Below, piece after piece: positions 1 to 8,907 of a stretch of 64,000 nt of DNA. A program made the translations under genes and the position numbers. The stretch covers positions 186,001 to 250,000 of the forward strand of contig NZ_CABPSN010000004.1 in NCBI RefSeq assembly GCF_902459565.1, read 5' to 3'. The notes under the pieces are model-generated. The model was not told the DNA's origin and searched no databases. It was given only the letters and a program-made list of their open reading frames with translations. The first letter of the stretch is position 1, and each line of letters opens with the position of its first letter. The DNA comes from Pandoraea aquatica (lineage in GTDB: Bacteria > Pseudomonadota > Gammaproteobacteria > Burkholderiales > Burkholderiaceae).

Positions 1-408
1 CATGAAGTCGCGCTTGAAACGCGTGCCCGTGCCGTCCGGCGTCAGGGTGTAGCGCACCGCGCCCGACGGACGCCGGTTGACCTCGCCTTCGATGCGCCAC
101 TCCAACGGCGGCTTAGCCTCCACGACCTTCCAGTGAAGGATGCCGTGACGCCCCGCGAGCCGAAACTCTTCGGCCACTTCCTCCCCGACCGTCAGCGGAT
201 GATCGGTCATGCCTTGCACCGCAAGCGATGCCGGATGCCATTTCGGCCAGTTCGCGGGCGTCGTCACATAGTCGTAGACGGCTTGCGGCGGGGCGCGCAG
301 CGTGACCACGGTGACGACATGCGTCTGGCGCTCGAACGGCAGGGGCAGCAAAGACAACAGGGCGACGATGGCCACCGCCCCGAGCAGGAACAGGAAGACT
401 CGCTTCAT
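1..408 (-). CDS. SRPBCC-family protein, 3' end beyond window
   Basis: The reading frame runs from an ATG at 408 to the window edge, giving 136 codons without a stop, so the C-terminus is missing. An N-terminal hydrophobic segment (about residues 4-22) is a membrane anchor or signal. It is followed by a START/SRPBCC-like pattern: residues resembling APPQAVYDYVTTPANWPKWHP, then alternating beta-strand stretches including HWKVVEAKPPLEWRIEG and RRPSGAVRYTLTPDG. Such proteins form a helix-grip fold that binds hydrophobic ligands; the ligand here is unknown. It is codirectional with, and 10 bases downstream of, the ACT-domain gene, so the two may be cotranscribed. Confidence 0.7.
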   Translation of the reverse strand, partial: MKRVFLFLLGAVAIVALLSLLPLPFERQTHVVTVVTLRAPPQAVYDYVTTPANWPKWHPASLAVQGMTDHPLTVGEEVAEEFRLAGRHGILHWKVVEAKPPLEWRIEGEVNRRPSGAVRYTLTPDGTGTRFKRDFM

Positions 409-418
409 CGGCGCGCGC

Positions 419-949
419 TCACGCACCAGGCGGCGAATCGAGTTCGACATCGACCATCAGGTCGTCGGCCAGGCTTTCCAGAACCTCACGCAGTGCATCG
501 GTGCTCACGCTCGCAGGCACGTGCAGGCGCGCCGTCGCGCGAAACAGTGTGCCGCCCGACATCGAACCCTCGACGCACTCGGTAGCGAGTTCGTCGATGG
601 AGATGCCGCGCGTGAACAGCACGTGCGAGATTTCCTTGACGATGCCCGGATGGTCCTGTCCGACCAGATCGAGCTGAAGGGCCCGCGCGCCCGGATCGGC
701 GGCGGCGCTTTGCGCGTGGGTGACGGAAATTTGCAGGCCGTGCGTCTGAAGCGCGTGCAGTGCTTGGGTGAGCGCTTCGGTGTGCTCGTCGGGAACCTGA
801 AGGTGGATGATGCCCGCGAACTGGCCGGCAAGATTGGCGAGACGGCTTTCCAGCCAGTTGGCACCGGCAGCGGTGGCGCGATCGGCGATCGCATTGACCA
901 GACCCGGGCGATCCGGACCGATCACGTTAAGAATCAGGGACGTCGTCAT
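419..949 (-). CDS. Double-ACT regulator, GcvR-like
   Basis: The protein has 176 residues from an ATG at 949, which sits at the start of the first conserved strand (MTTSLILNVIGPDRPGLV). A longer frame to 1033 exists but its extra residues look non-conserved. Two ACT domains are visible, each opening with the hallmark D-x-PG (GPDRPGLV near residue 11 and GQDHPGIV near residue 95). This layout matches glycine-cleavage repressor GcvR and related ACT proteins, which act through protein partners rather than DNA. No gcv gene is in the window, so the regulatory target is unknown. It could equally be a generic amino-acid-binding ACT protein. Confidence 0.75.
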   Translation of the reverse strand: MTTSLILNVIGPDRPGLVNAIADRATAAGANWLESRLANLAGQFAGIIHLQVPDEHTEALTQALHALQTHGLQISVTHAQSAAADPGARALQLDLVGQDHPGIVKEISHVLFTRGISIDELATECVEGSMSGGTLFRATARLHVPASVSTDALREVLESLADDLMVDVELDSPPGA

Positions 950-1198
950 CACAGGCTCCATCGACACTGAGGGGCAAGAGGCGGCGCATGCCGCGCGCTC
1001 GTGATTCGGGACGTACCGGTCGTGGTGACTCAAGGTGAGCCGACCGATACGCGACGCGCAGCAGGCTCAAGTGTAGTGCAATCGCGGGGTGCGCCGCTAC
1101 GGCGGGCAATGCCGGATGCCAGGGCATCGTTGCAGAGGTTGGCGTGACGGTGGCTTGTGGAAGCTGGCAGACACGCGCTGACGGATACGGATGACGAC

Positions 1199-1861
1199 TC
1201 AAGGACGATCCGCCGCCATCGCCAGCAACGCCACGACGGTGGCGTCGTCCGTCTGCGCGAAATCGCTGTACGCCACGCTGACCGCATAGAACGGCTGCGG
1301 CGTTTCCAGGCAGACGACCGCATCGGCCAGTGCGCTCAGACGGGTGACGGCGTCGCGTGCGCCGACCGGTGCGCAGGCCACGAGCGGCGTCGCGCCCAGT
1401 CGTCGCATCGCCCGCAGCGCGGCGGTCATCGTGGCACCCGTCGCAATGCCGTCGTCGACGATGACAACTGGGCGTCCCGTCACGTGCGGTGCACCGCGTC
1501 CCGGCGTGTAGGCCTGACGCCGCTGTTGAATCAGCGCACGCTGACGGGCGCTCTCGTGCGAGAGATACGTGCCGGTCGCGCCGAGCGAGAGCGCATGGTC
1601 GGCGAGAAAGATACCGCCGAACTCGTCGACTGCGCCGACCGCAAGTTCAGCCTGATGGGGCGCGCGCAGCTTGTGCGCGAGCAGCACGTCGAGCGTGCCG
1701 TTCAACTGGCGCGCGATCGGCATAGCCACTGGCACGCCACCGCGCGGGATGGCCAGCACGAGCGGCGGGGCACATCGACAGAGCAACTCGTGCGTGGCGA
1801 GTACTTCGGCCAGCGCATTGCCTGCGGCGGCACGATCGAGAAACGAGGCTACGGCAGACAT
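1199..1861 (-). CDS. Phosphoribosyltransferase-domain protein
   Basis: This 220 aa protein carries the PRPP-binding signature of type I phosphoribosyltransferases, VVIVDDGIATGAT, near residues 130-142: four hydrophobics, two acidic residues, then G-x-ATG. The N-terminal part (LVLAIPRGGVPVAMPIAR) and the lysine/arginine-containing flexible region (LLAHKLRAPHQAELAVGAV) resemble the Burkholderia/Mycobacterium group annotated simply as phosphoribosyltransferase, often linked to stress loci. The substrate base is not evident. It stands alone between unrelated minus-strand genes. Confidence 0.8.
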   Translation of the reverse strand: MSAVASFLDRAAAGNALAEVLATHELLCRCAPPLVLAIPRGGVPVAMPIARQLNGTLDVLLAHKLRAPHQAELAVGAVDEFGGIFLADHALSLGATGTYLSHESARQRALIQQRRQAYTPGRGAPHVTGRPVVIVDDGIATGATMTAALRAMRRLGATPLVACAPVGARDAVTRLSALADAVVCLETPQPFYAVSVAYSDFAQTDDATVVALLAMAADRP

Positions 1862-2021
1862 GGCAAGGGCGCGGGCGCGAGCCCGGCAAGCGACGGGAAC
1901 AATCCCATCGTAACGCCGGGGCCTGATGCTCGTTTGGATCGGACGCGTTCCCGACGCGCGCGTATTCGCTTGTCCTTGCGGCGACGCCGCGATGATGTCG
2001 CGTTTATGTCGCGTTGATGTC

Positions 2022-2783
2022 TTATCGCGCCAACAGTTCGGGCACCGTGCCGACGAGCAACGTCACGCCGGAGCATGCCAGCAGCGCCAGCACCATGCGC
2101 CGGAACATGTGATCGGAGAGGAACTTGTAAGCCCACGCGCCTGCGAGCGTCGGCAGGATCATCGACGGCACGGCAATCGCGAACACGTGCAACGTCTGCG
2201 TGGTGATCACGCCATGCACGGCGTACAGCGTGATGGTGAGCGTGTGCATGACGATGAAGAAAATCTGCATGACGGCGCGCTGCATGTCCTTGTCCCATCC
2301 GCGCAGCGTGCACCACAGCGTGGGCACTACGCCAACGAGCCCGCCGATGCCGCCCATGACACCGCCGATGAACCCGACGACGCCGTCGGCTGCGCGCCCG
2401 CCGTGCGCAATGCGCGGCAGGTGCGCCGCAAGCAACAGGATCGAACAGTAGACGACGAGGATCGCGCCGATGCCCGCCCGAAACCAAACCGGATCGAGGT
2501 AGCGCAGAATCCACACGCCAACCGGCACGCCCACCAGCCCGCACAGCACGAACGGTGCAAGACGCGCGAGCGGCACGGCTCGACGCACCGTGCGCAACGC
2601 GAGGATCTGGCCGACGAGCGAGCAGAAGGCGGCAAGCGGACCTGCCAGCGTGGGCGGCAGCGACCACGCCCAGAACGACAGCGCTACCAGACTGAACGCA
2701 AAGCCGGACAAGCCCTGGACAAAGCCGCCGATGCAGGCACCGGCGATGAGCGGGAGAAGAGGAAGCAGTGGATCGGCGGTCAT
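2022..2783 (-). CDS. TSUP-family (TauE/SafE) membrane permease
   Basis: This 253 aa polytopic membrane protein opens with PLLPLIAGACIGGFVQGLSGFAFSLVALSFWAW, the glycine-rich first repeat typical of the TauE/SafE (TSUP) family. A second copy of the motif (GFIGGVMGGIGGLVGVVPTLW) lies in the middle, fitting the inverted two-repeat architecture. Family members move sulfur-containing or organic anions such as sulfite, sulfoacetate or taurine across the inner membrane. No sulfur-metabolism gene is adjacent, so the substrate cannot be assigned. Confidence 0.8.
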   Translation of the reverse strand: MTADPLLPLLPLIAGACIGGFVQGLSGFAFSLVALSFWAWSLPPTLAGPLAAFCSLVGQILALRTVRRAVPLARLAPFVLCGLVGVPVGVWILRYLDPVWFRAGIGAILVVYCSILLLAAHLPRIAHGGRAADGVVGFIGGVMGGIGGLVGVVPTLWCTLRGWDKDMQRAVMQIFFIVMHTLTITLYAVHGVITTQTLHVFAIAVPSMILPTLAGAWAYKFLSDHMFRRMVLALLACSGVTLLVGTVPELLAR

Positions 2784-2894
2784 ATTTTTAGTTTTCCGCC
2801 GCCATTATGCGGGGATCCCGTGCGCAGATGCACGGGATCGTGGTGTCGGGGGAGGCGGTGCTGTCTGGACTGTCCGGCGTGTCGTCGGCGTCGT

Positions 2895-3602
2895 TCAGGC
2901 GCGATGGCCGGCCTGCCAATGCTGCCAGGCCATCACGAAGAGCGAGCCGACGGCGATACCGAGCGCGGCCCCGGCAAGCGCGTCGCTCGTCCAGTGGTAG
3001 GCGGCAGCGAGTTGCCCGAAGGCCGTCAGCGCAATGGCAATGGCGCACGGCACGCGAAGCACGCGGTGACGCAGAGCGAGCACGGTTGTGAAAGCGAGAA
3101 TCACGGTGAGGTGGCCGGAGGGGAACGACGCAAACGCCGCGCTGCCGCCGCCGAAGAACCGGAATTCGAAAACACCGTCGCGCAAGTACGACGGATTCTC
3201 ATGAATCCACGTCGCGGGCCAGGTGCGTCCGAAGACGAATTTCAACGCTTGCTTGGCCAGACTGCCAACGCCGACAGCCCCCGCAGCGAGCCACAACGTG
3301 ACCGCCCACGCCGGGAGCTTGCGCCGGAAAAACAACACTGCGCCGACGATCAGAAACGTCGGCCATGCCAACACGAACAGCGGCGAAGGCAACTCGGCAA
3401 TGTGCTGAATCCAGCGGGTGCCTTGCGTGTGCGCATGGGCGAAGTCGACGACCGGGCGGTCGATCCAGACAATGGCGACGAGGGCGAGCAGCAGGCAGGC
3501 CAGCGCGCTGAACCACGCAGTGCGCAGACAGGGAATCGAGGGGGCGGCGGGGGCAGGGGCCGGTGTGGTGGCGGGGCCGGCGTTCGGAGCGAGTTCGTTC
3601 AT
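2895..3602 (-). CDS. PAP2-superfamily phosphatase
   Basis: The protein has 235 residues from an ATG at 3602. The frame reaches 3695, but the added residues are arginine/serine rich and precede a normal cytoplasmic N-terminus. Several TM helices are seen. The PAP2 motifs are present: KFVFGRTWP (C1), FPSGH (C2, near residue 158) and YHWTSDALAG (C3, with H-x3-D). C1 departs slightly from the K-x6-RP consensus because Thr-Trp replace the arginine-proline neighbour. Members dephosphorylate lipid phosphates such as phosphatidic acid, undecaprenyl-PP or lipid A at the periplasmic face. The substrate is undetermined. Confidence 0.8.
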   Translation of the reverse strand: MNELAPNAGPATTPAPAPAAPSIPCLRTAWFSALACLLLALVAIVWIDRPVVDFAHAHTQGTRWIQHIAELPSPLFVLAWPTFLIVGAVLFFRRKLPAWAVTLWLAAGAVGVGSLAKQALKFVFGRTWPATWIHENPSYLRDGVFEFRFFGGGSAAFASFPSGHLTVILAFTTVLALRHRVLRVPCAIAIALTAFGQLAAAYHWTSDALAGAALGIAVGSLFVMAWQHWQAGHRA

Positions 3603-4106
3603 GACGCGATTTCGGAGAGAGGGGGCAACAGCCGCACGTCGGCAGCAATTGACACTTGGCGACGTTCGGCGAGACCGCGCCATGGTAGTCGCCATTGGTG
3701 TCCCGGAGACGGGCGCGTCCCAAAAGAGGGGTATTCATGCGGCGTTGAGCGCGGTTTGGCAAGCAAACCCGCAAACGTGCCTCATTGAATGCCACGAAGG
3801 CCACGAAGACCGACGGCGTTAGCCGACCGACAAGTATGCGGCGCGATGGCAGTGCCTGACCCTGAAGCTTGCCCATAAGCGATGGCGGTTTGATGACGGT
3901 CAGTACGCTCGCGTTGCAGCCGTGACATGCTCCGATCTCTTGAGAATCAAAGATTTTTTTGCGGCGAACCGGGGCAACGTCCTACAATCGTCCCCTACGT
4001 AATTGTCGGATATTGTCGGCGGCGGATGGCTTGGCCGCATGACGATAGCGGGAGAAAGACAGACCGTCCTGGCGCAGTTCGGCCACGGTCTGAGCACGGT
4101 CGAGGT
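3603..4106. other. Divergent intergenic region, no gene seen
   Basis: These 504 bases separate the PAP2 gene (minus) and the Mrr-like gene (plus). No convincing gene was found on either strand. The last 150 bases are locally AT-richer and hold the plus-strand promoter listed separately. The rest shows no clear hairpin or RNA gene. Confidence 0.5.
3959..3988 (+). promoter_or_regulatory. Predicted sigma70 promoter of the Mrr-like gene
   Basis: A TTGCGG -35-like hexamer (3959-3964) and TACAAT -10 hexamer (3983-3988) are separated by 18 bases, 119 bases upstream of the ATG at 4107, just after an A/T run. Prediction only. Confidence 0.4.
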
Positions 4107-5783
4107 ATGGCAGTCAATTCGCTCGTCAAAACAAAATCAAAATTGCATGCGGGGGCAGTAGTGAATCGGGGATTCGAGAGCATCATCGATCGGCTGGCGC
4201 GCGAGTTCTGGCGCGCAGCACACACACGCGAGCAGCAGCACGCACAATCGCAGGCCCGCTCGCTGGCGGAAGTCCGTGCGCTGGATCAGGCGCAGCGCGC
4301 GTGGGAAGAGGCACCGGCGGCCGACCCGGTCGCGAGCGAACGCTTGCGTCTGGCATGGCGGCAGGCAGAAGCCGCCGCGCAGGGCGCACGCGCAAAGTTC
4401 GACGTGGCGCGACTGGAGCGCCTGCTCGCAGACGGTCTCACTCGTGACCTGCGCATTCCCCCGGCCGACCTGCGTGCGCGCAATACGCCGCCCGTGCTCG
4501 ATACGCGACATTTGCCGAAGATTCTGGCGAAGCCCGAGTGGGAGACGTTCGCGCCTGAAAAGCCGGGTCGACTGGCGCTGGCGATGCCCGGCGCGTCCGG
4601 GCGCTATGAGCAGGCTGTCGCCAAGGCGCGCAGCGAGTTTGTCCACGCGGAGCGTGAATACGAAGCGTCGAAGATTCGCCGGACCCAAGGATCGATGATC
4701 CTTCAGATCGCGCAGCAAAAGGCGACGGAAGCCGCGCGCGCCGAGAGCACCCGTCACAACGCGGCCGTAGCCGATTTCGAAGGCGCGCTGCTGCGCGGCG
4801 AAGCCGCTGCCGTGACGGGGTACGCGCGCATCGTGCTCAGCCGCAGCCCGTATCCGGAAGCGTTCCAGCAAACACTCGCCGCACACTACGTCGAGAACCT
4901 CAAGCTGCTGGCCATCGGCTACGACGTGCCGACACTCGACGCTGCCGTGCCGACGGCAATCGACTATCACTACAACGCGGCGGAAGACACCGTGCAAGGC
5001 ACACCTGCCGGTGATGCGATGCGCGCTCAGGTGTATGCCGGTGCGCTGCGACAGATCGTGCTGCGCTCGCTGCATGAGTTGTTTGCCGCCGACCCGTTGC
5101 GACACGTGGCGGCCGTTGTCTTCAACCTGTATGCCAACGACGGCGACGCGCGCATCTGTCTCGCGAGCGTGCATGTTGCGCGTGCCGATTTCGCGGCGCT
5201 TGTGCTGACCGAAGGCGATGCCGCCACGCATCTGGCGGCGCTGGGCGCGCGCGTGTCGGCGCGACCCGACGCACTGGAACCGGTCGCGCCGGTCGCCGGT
5301 GTCGACATGACCCAAGTCGTCACCGATGCCGACGTGGCCGTCGATCGCCGCTTCAATCTGATGACGCTCAGCGACAAGGACTTCACGCAGGTGATGTTCC
5401 ATCTGCTGCGCTCGCATGGTTTCGAGGGGCCGCCGCTGGTGCCTGGCGAGCAGGAGGGCATGCTGACGTGCCGCGCATGGGATCCGCATCCGATCTTCGG
5501 TGGCGACGTCGTCGTGCACATCTTCCGCGAGATGGATCGCACCGCGCGGCTGGAGCTGACGGCGGCGCGCGCGATGCTCTCCGAGATGCAACAGATCGGT
5601 GCTGCTCGCGGCATGCTGATCACGACCGGCGAGTTCGACGACGGCGTCGAGGAGTTCGCGCGCGACCGCCGCATCGAACTGCTCTCCGGACATCATCTCG
5701 TCTTCCTGCTCAAGGAAAATGCCGGTGTCGACGCCAGTGTCGTCGTGCCGGAAACCGTGGATACGACTGCGGCGCTGTTCTGA
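4107..5783 (+). CDS. Mrr-like restriction endonuclease-fold protein, degenerate catalytic site
   Basis: The protein is 558 aa from the ATG at 4107, preceded by a GAGG-like ribosome-binding site; the frame is open from 3927. The N-terminal two thirds are charged and helical, with long Ala/Arg/Glu stretches, and look like a coiled-coil or scaffold region. The last ~130 residues match the Mrr catalytic-domain layout: FHLLRSHGF at its start, then GGDVVVHIF, then GMLITTGEFDDGVEEFARD and IELLSGHHLVFLL at its end. In active Mrr enzymes an acidic residue is followed by Q-x-K; here that strand reads HIFRE, so the catalytic lysine seems absent. It may be a non-cleaving DNA-binding relative. No methylase is nearby. 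Confidence 0.65.
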   Translation: MAVNSLVKTKSKLHAGAVVNRGFESIIDRLAREFWRAAHTREQQHAQSQARSLAEVRALDQAQRAWEEAPAADPVASERLRLAWRQAEAAAQGARAKFDVARLERLLADGLTRDLRIPPADLRARNTPPVLDTRHLPKILAKPEWETFAPEKPGRLALAMPGASGRYEQAVAKARSEFVHAEREYEASKIRRTQGSMILQIAQQKATEAARAESTRHNAAVADFEGALLRGEAAAVTGYARIVLSRSPYPEAFQQTLAAHYVENLKLLAIGYDVPTLDAAVPTAIDYHYNAAEDTVQGTPAGDAMRAQVYAGALRQIVLRSLHELFAADPLRHVAAVVFNLYANDGDARICLASVHVARADFAALVLTEGDAATHLAALGARVSARPDALEPVAPVAGVDMTQVVTDADVAVDRRFNLMTLSDKDFTQVMFHLLRSHGFEGPPLVPGEQEGMLTCRAWDPHPIFGGDVVVHIFREMDRTARLELTAARAMLSEMQQIGAARGMLITTGEFDDGVEEFARDRRIELLSGHHLVFLLKENAGVDASVVVPETVDTTAALF

Positions 5784-5881
5784 GGCGCGTGCGGGGCGTG
5801 CGAAAGACCGTGGGAGATGGCCTGCTATAGTGGCTCGGTGGCTCGACCTGACCCCACGTCATTCACATCCCGGAGGATCGT

Positions 5882-6409
5882 ATGTCCCGACGCATGGAAT
5901 GCAAGGCAAGCCCCGTAACGACAGCGGGCCTGAAACGATGGGCCGGTGCCGCCGCCGCGAGCGCCGCACTGGTGATGGCAGCCGGCATGCCGTTCGCGGC
6001 GCATGCGCAAATCGGCAATCTCATGGACGCCGTTGGCGGCGGGAACTCGGGCGGTGGCAACACCGGCGGTCTGGCGGGCAGCCTCGGCGGCCTGGCGTCG
6101 GGCGGGGCCGGGTCGCTCACATCGAGCAGCATCGGCAACGCGACCGGTGTCCTCCAGTTCTGCATCAAGAACAATTATCTCGGCGGCGCGAATCTCAATT
6201 CGGCGACGGACGTGAAGGACAAGCTGCTCGGCAAGATCGGCACGCAGTCCGGCTCGCCGGCCGCCAGCCCAGGCTATCTCGACGGCGCGAAGGGGCTGCT
6301 GTCGTCACCCGACGGCAAGACCGTCGATCTGAACGGCGGCGGCCTCAAGGAACAACTCACCCGCAAGGTCTGCGACAAGGTACTCGATCAGGCCAAGTCG
6401 TTCCTTTGA
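5882..6409 (+). CDS. DUF2501-family secreted protein (YjjA-like)
   Basis: The protein has 175 residues with a strong GGAGG ribosome-binding site. A signal peptide runs to about residue 43 (AAAASAALVMAAGMPFAAHAQ). A Gly/Ser/Asn-rich low-complexity segment (about 44-85) follows, then a conserved C-terminal domain with two cysteines (VLQFCIKNNYL and RKVCDKVLDQAKSFL). This matches the DUF2501 family, which includes E. coli YjjA; its function is unknown. The protein is presumably periplasmic. The two cysteines could form a disulfide. It is monocistronic and followed by a 12-bp stem hairpin. Confidence 0.8.
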   Translation: MSRRMECKASPVTTAGLKRWAGAAAASAALVMAAGMPFAAHAQIGNLMDAVGGGNSGGGNTGGLAGSLGGLASGGAGSLTSSSIGNATGVLQFCIKNNYLGGANLNSATDVKDKLLGKIGTQSGSPAASPGYLDGAKGLLSSPDGKTVDLNGGGLKEQLTRKVCDKVLDQAKSFL

Positions 6410-6436
6410 CCGTTCCGCTGAGCGCGCGGAATTAAT

Positions 6437-6467
6437 GCCTGACGGGCGGCGAGTGCGCCCGTCAGGC
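6437..6467 (+). terminator. Stem-loop downstream of DUF2501 gene
   Basis: A perfect 12-bp stem (GCCTGACGGGCG / CGCCCGTCAGGC) with a 7-base loop lies 28 bases after the stop codon. No T-run follows, so it may be a 3' stabiliser or a Rho-independent terminator lacking a U-tract. Confidence 0.5.
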
Positions 6468-6574
6468 CGTCTCGTGGCATCAAAAAAATCATCGATATTG
6501 GGTCTTGGCCCAGAGCCACGCGCGGACGTACGCTAAGCGTTATTCCAACCCCACCGCCAAGTCCGGAGTCATCG

Positions 6575-7219
6575 ATGTATCAGCCCGCCGCCTTCACCGA
6601 AGATCGCCCCGACGTCCTGCACGATCTCATCCGCACGCATCCGCTCGGGCTGCTCGTGAGCGCTGGCGCGCAGGGGCTGATCGCCGATTCGATTCCGTTT
6701 CTGATGTACGCCGACGAGGGCGAGTTCGGGACACTGCGCGGGCATCTTGCGCGCGCCAATCCGCACGGACCGGCATTGCGCGACGTGGACGATTGCCTGG
6801 TCGCGTTCACGGGGCCGCAGGGCTACATCACCCCCTCGTGGTACGCCGCCAAGGCCGAGCACGGCAAGGTCGTGCCCACGTGGAACTACGCGGCCGTACA
6901 CGTGTGGGGCAAGCCGCGCGTGATCGACGACGCTGCGTGGCTGCGGCGTCTTGTCGGTGACCTGACGAACTCGCAGGAGCTGCGGCTTCGCGCACCGTGG
7001 GCGGTCGAGGATGCTCCGGAAGACTTCATCGACGGCATGCTGCGCGCCATCGTCGGTGTGGAGATTCCGATTCGTCGCATCGAAGGCAAATTCAAGATGT
7101 CGCAAAACCGCGCGATGCCCGATCGCGTCGGCGTGGTGAACGGTCTGCGTGAACTGGGGCCGGACAGCGAGGCGTTGGCGGCGCTCGTCGCACAGCGCGG
7201 CGACGTGCCTGACGCCTGA
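6575..7219 (+). CDS. FMN-binding negative regulator, PaiB family
   Basis: This 214 aa protein begins MYQPAAFTEDRPDVLHDLIRTHPLG, typical of the PaiB family. The flavin-reductase-like split-barrel core includes IADSIPFLM, HLARANPH, YITPSWYAAKAEHGKVVPTWNYAAVHVWG and, at the end, IEGKFKMSQNR. In Bacillus PaiB acts in repression of sporulation and protease genes, but most proteobacterial relatives are uncharacterised and probably bind FMN. Length and motifs are complete. GGAG precedes the ATG. It stands alone. Confidence 0.85.
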   Translation: MYQPAAFTEDRPDVLHDLIRTHPLGLLVSAGAQGLIADSIPFLMYADEGEFGTLRGHLARANPHGPALRDVDDCLVAFTGPQGYITPSWYAAKAEHGKVVPTWNYAAVHVWGKPRVIDDAAWLRRLVGDLTNSQELRLRAPWAVEDAPEDFIDGMLRAIVGVEIPIRRIEGKFKMSQNRAMPDRVGVVNGLRELGPDSEALAALVAQRGDVPDA

Positions 7220-7358
7220 TCGAGTGTACCCGGCGGCGCGCCCGCGCTGCCTACGTCCAAAACGCGTCGGTAACGAAACGAAACAATTCAGCACGTCGGG
7301 GATAGGTTTTCTGCAGACATCCCCGCATACAATGCGGCAACCCAACCCGGATGCCGCA

Positions 7359-7517
7359 ATGAAGACGCTGCTTCTCATGCTCGCGTTGATGCTCTGCCTG
7401 CTTTTCCTCGAGCAGGCGTGGATGCCGAGCGCGCAGGCGGACGAGTGTGACAACCTCGGCCCCGCCCAGACATTGCAATGCGCCGCTTACGGCGCGGGGA
7501 GCGTCGTCCCCGAATAG
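7359..7517 (+). CDS. Small secreted protein, 52 aa, hypothetical
   Basis: A short frame begins MKTLLLMLALMLCLLFLEQAW, an apparent signal peptide or membrane anchor. It is followed by SAQADECDNLGPAQTLQCAAYGAGSVVPE, whose two cysteines could pair after export. It lies 139 bases after the PaiB-like gene and 51 bases before the nuclease gene on the same strand. I do not recognise a family. The hydrophobic N-terminus with an A-x-A-like cleavage site makes it more credible than a random frame, but no strong ribosome-binding site is visible. Confidence 0.5.
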   Translation: MKTLLLMLALMLCLLFLEQAWMPSAQADECDNLGPAQTLQCAAYGAGSVVPE

Positions 7518-7568
7518 CCGTTCATCCGCTACAATCGCACCCCCTTACGTCTTCCCCAAAGCAGTGCG

Positions 7569-8513
7569 ATGAAGCAGTCTCGATGGACGGTCACCGCAGT
7601 GCGCGCAAGCCGCTTGCGCGCGATGGCCGGGCAGTTGGCAATCTCTCTTTCCCTTTCGTCCCTTTCGTCGGTACTCGCCGTCGCGGCGGTCGTAGCGTTT
7701 CCGAACGCGGCTGATGCTGCGGCCTCGGCTTGTGGCGATCACTACTGGTCAGGTACAGCCCCCGACATCACCAATAGCGCCATGACGCGTGCCGCACGCG
7801 AGGTGTGCTTCAGCGCGTTCGGCGTGATGCACTCGGGTGTGACGCGCACGCCGCTCTGGTCCGCCGAACATCTCACGCGCGCCGGGCTGAGCGACGCGCG
7901 CCAGATCTCGCGCGTGAACAACTTCCACGCCGAGTCGCAATTGCCACCGGGTGAACGTGCGGAGTTGCGCGATTACGTGCGCTCCGGCTACGACCGTGGG
8001 CACATGGCACCTTCGGCCGACATGCCCGATCCGCAGGCCCAGTCCGAAAGTTTTTCGCTGTCGAACATGGTGCCGCAGAACAGCGAGAACAATCGCTACC
8101 TGTGGGCGGGCATCGAGTCGAGCGTGCGCAAACTCGCGCAGGACCGGGGCGAGCTGTTCGTCATTACCGGACCGCTCTTCAAGGGCAAGACGATCACGCA
8201 GGTGGGCGACCGGGTGATGGTGCCCACGCAGCTCTTCAAGGTCGTCTACGACCCGAAGCGCAAGCAGGCGGGCGCGTATCTGGTGGCGAACGAGGCGACG
8301 GGCGACTATTCGGTCGTGAGCGTGGCCGAACTCGAAAAGCTCGCCGGTATCGACTTCTTCCCCGACATGCCCGCAAGCATCAAAAGCACGGCGATGTCGT
8401 TGCCCAAGCCCAAGGCGGCGGGTGGCGGCAGCAAGCGAAAACGTGAGCAGGACGTGCCGACGTACCGCGAAGTGCAGACGGTGCTCGACTTCTTGCGTAC
8501 GATCATCCGTTAA
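7569..8513 (+). CDS. Secreted DNA/RNA non-specific endonuclease
   Basis: The protein is 314 aa with an N-terminal signal peptide (about residues 1-48, ending PNAADAAASA). The active-site motif DRGHMAP (residues 142-148; H145 is the expected general base) and the metal-binding stretch NMVPQNSENNRYLWAGIE are those of the ββα-metal NUC1/NucA nucleases. The length suits a periplasmic or secreted enzyme that degrades DNA and RNA. After the nuclease core a short basic tail (KPKAAGGGSKRKREQ) precedes a helical end. No immunity-protein candidate is adjacent, which argues against a toxin role. Confidence 0.88.
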   Translation: MKQSRWTVTAVRASRLRAMAGQLAISLSLSSLSSVLAVAAVVAFPNAADAAASACGDHYWSGTAPDITNSAMTRAAREVCFSAFGVMHSGVTRTPLWSAEHLTRAGLSDARQISRVNNFHAESQLPPGERAELRDYVRSGYDRGHMAPSADMPDPQAQSESFSLSNMVPQNSENNRYLWAGIESSVRKLAQDRGELFVITGPLFKGKTITQVGDRVMVPTQLFKVVYDPKRKQAGAYLVANEATGDYSVVSVAELEKLAGIDFFPDMPASIKSTAMSLPKPKAAGGGSKRKREQDVPTYREVQTVLDFLRTIIR

Positions 8514-8520
8514 GCTCACT

Positions 8521-8551
8521 GGCAACATCTGGGATATCCCCGGATGTTGCC
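8521..8551 (+). terminator. Stem-loop after nuclease gene
   Basis: GGCAACATC (8521-8529) pairs with GATGTTGCC (8543-8551), and an inner GGG/CCC with an ATAT loop extends the stem almost continuously. It begins 7 bases after the stop codon. No T-run follows, so termination is inferred. Confidence 0.5.
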
Positions 8552-8613
8552 GCACGCTGATCGTCGACCGCTGACCGGTTTTGCGACTGATTTCCCCCGA
8601 TTCAGGAGTCCTC

Positions 8614-8907
8614 ATGACGTCATCGTCTTCCGCCAATGACCGTTTCTCGCCGTTCGCCAACGATGCCGATGCCCTCTCGCTCGGCGAGCTGAACGTTGAA
8701 AACCATACGGATCACGTGGTGATCTTCGGCAATCTGGAGTTGCGCCGCGACGCCGAAGGATTGCGTCACGCAAAGGTGCTTAAAGCGGTGCTGGACGCTG
8801 TGGTGAACGAGCTTTCCGACGCGGACTTGCCCGATCATGTGGAAACGGCGGCCGAAACGCCGGCCGGGACGACCGCGAAACAAGTCAAAAACCCGTTTGA
8901 ATCTTGA
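8614..8907 (+). CDS. Conserved-looking small cytosolic protein, unknown function
   Basis: The protein is 97 aa from the ATG at 8614, 6 bases after a CAGGAG ribosome-binding site; the longer frame from 8581 adds little. It has no signal or membrane segment. The middle part (NVENHTDHVVIFGNLELRRDAEGLRHAKVLKAVLDAVVNEL) looks like a compact strand-helix unit, and the tail is polar. I recall similar short proteins in Burkholderiaceae annotated only as hypothetical. Function unknown. Confidence 0.65.
   Translation: MTSSSSANDRFSPFANDADALSLGELNVENHTDHVVIFGNLELRRDAEGLRHAKVLKAVLDAVVNELSDADLPDHVETAAETPAGTTAKQVKNPFES

Noticed and set aside
1926-3788. 620-codon plus-strand frame over the TSUP and PAP2 genes
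   Set aside because: Composition is Arg/Glu/Gln-rich and non-globular; the minus-strand genes have recognised membrane-protein motifs.
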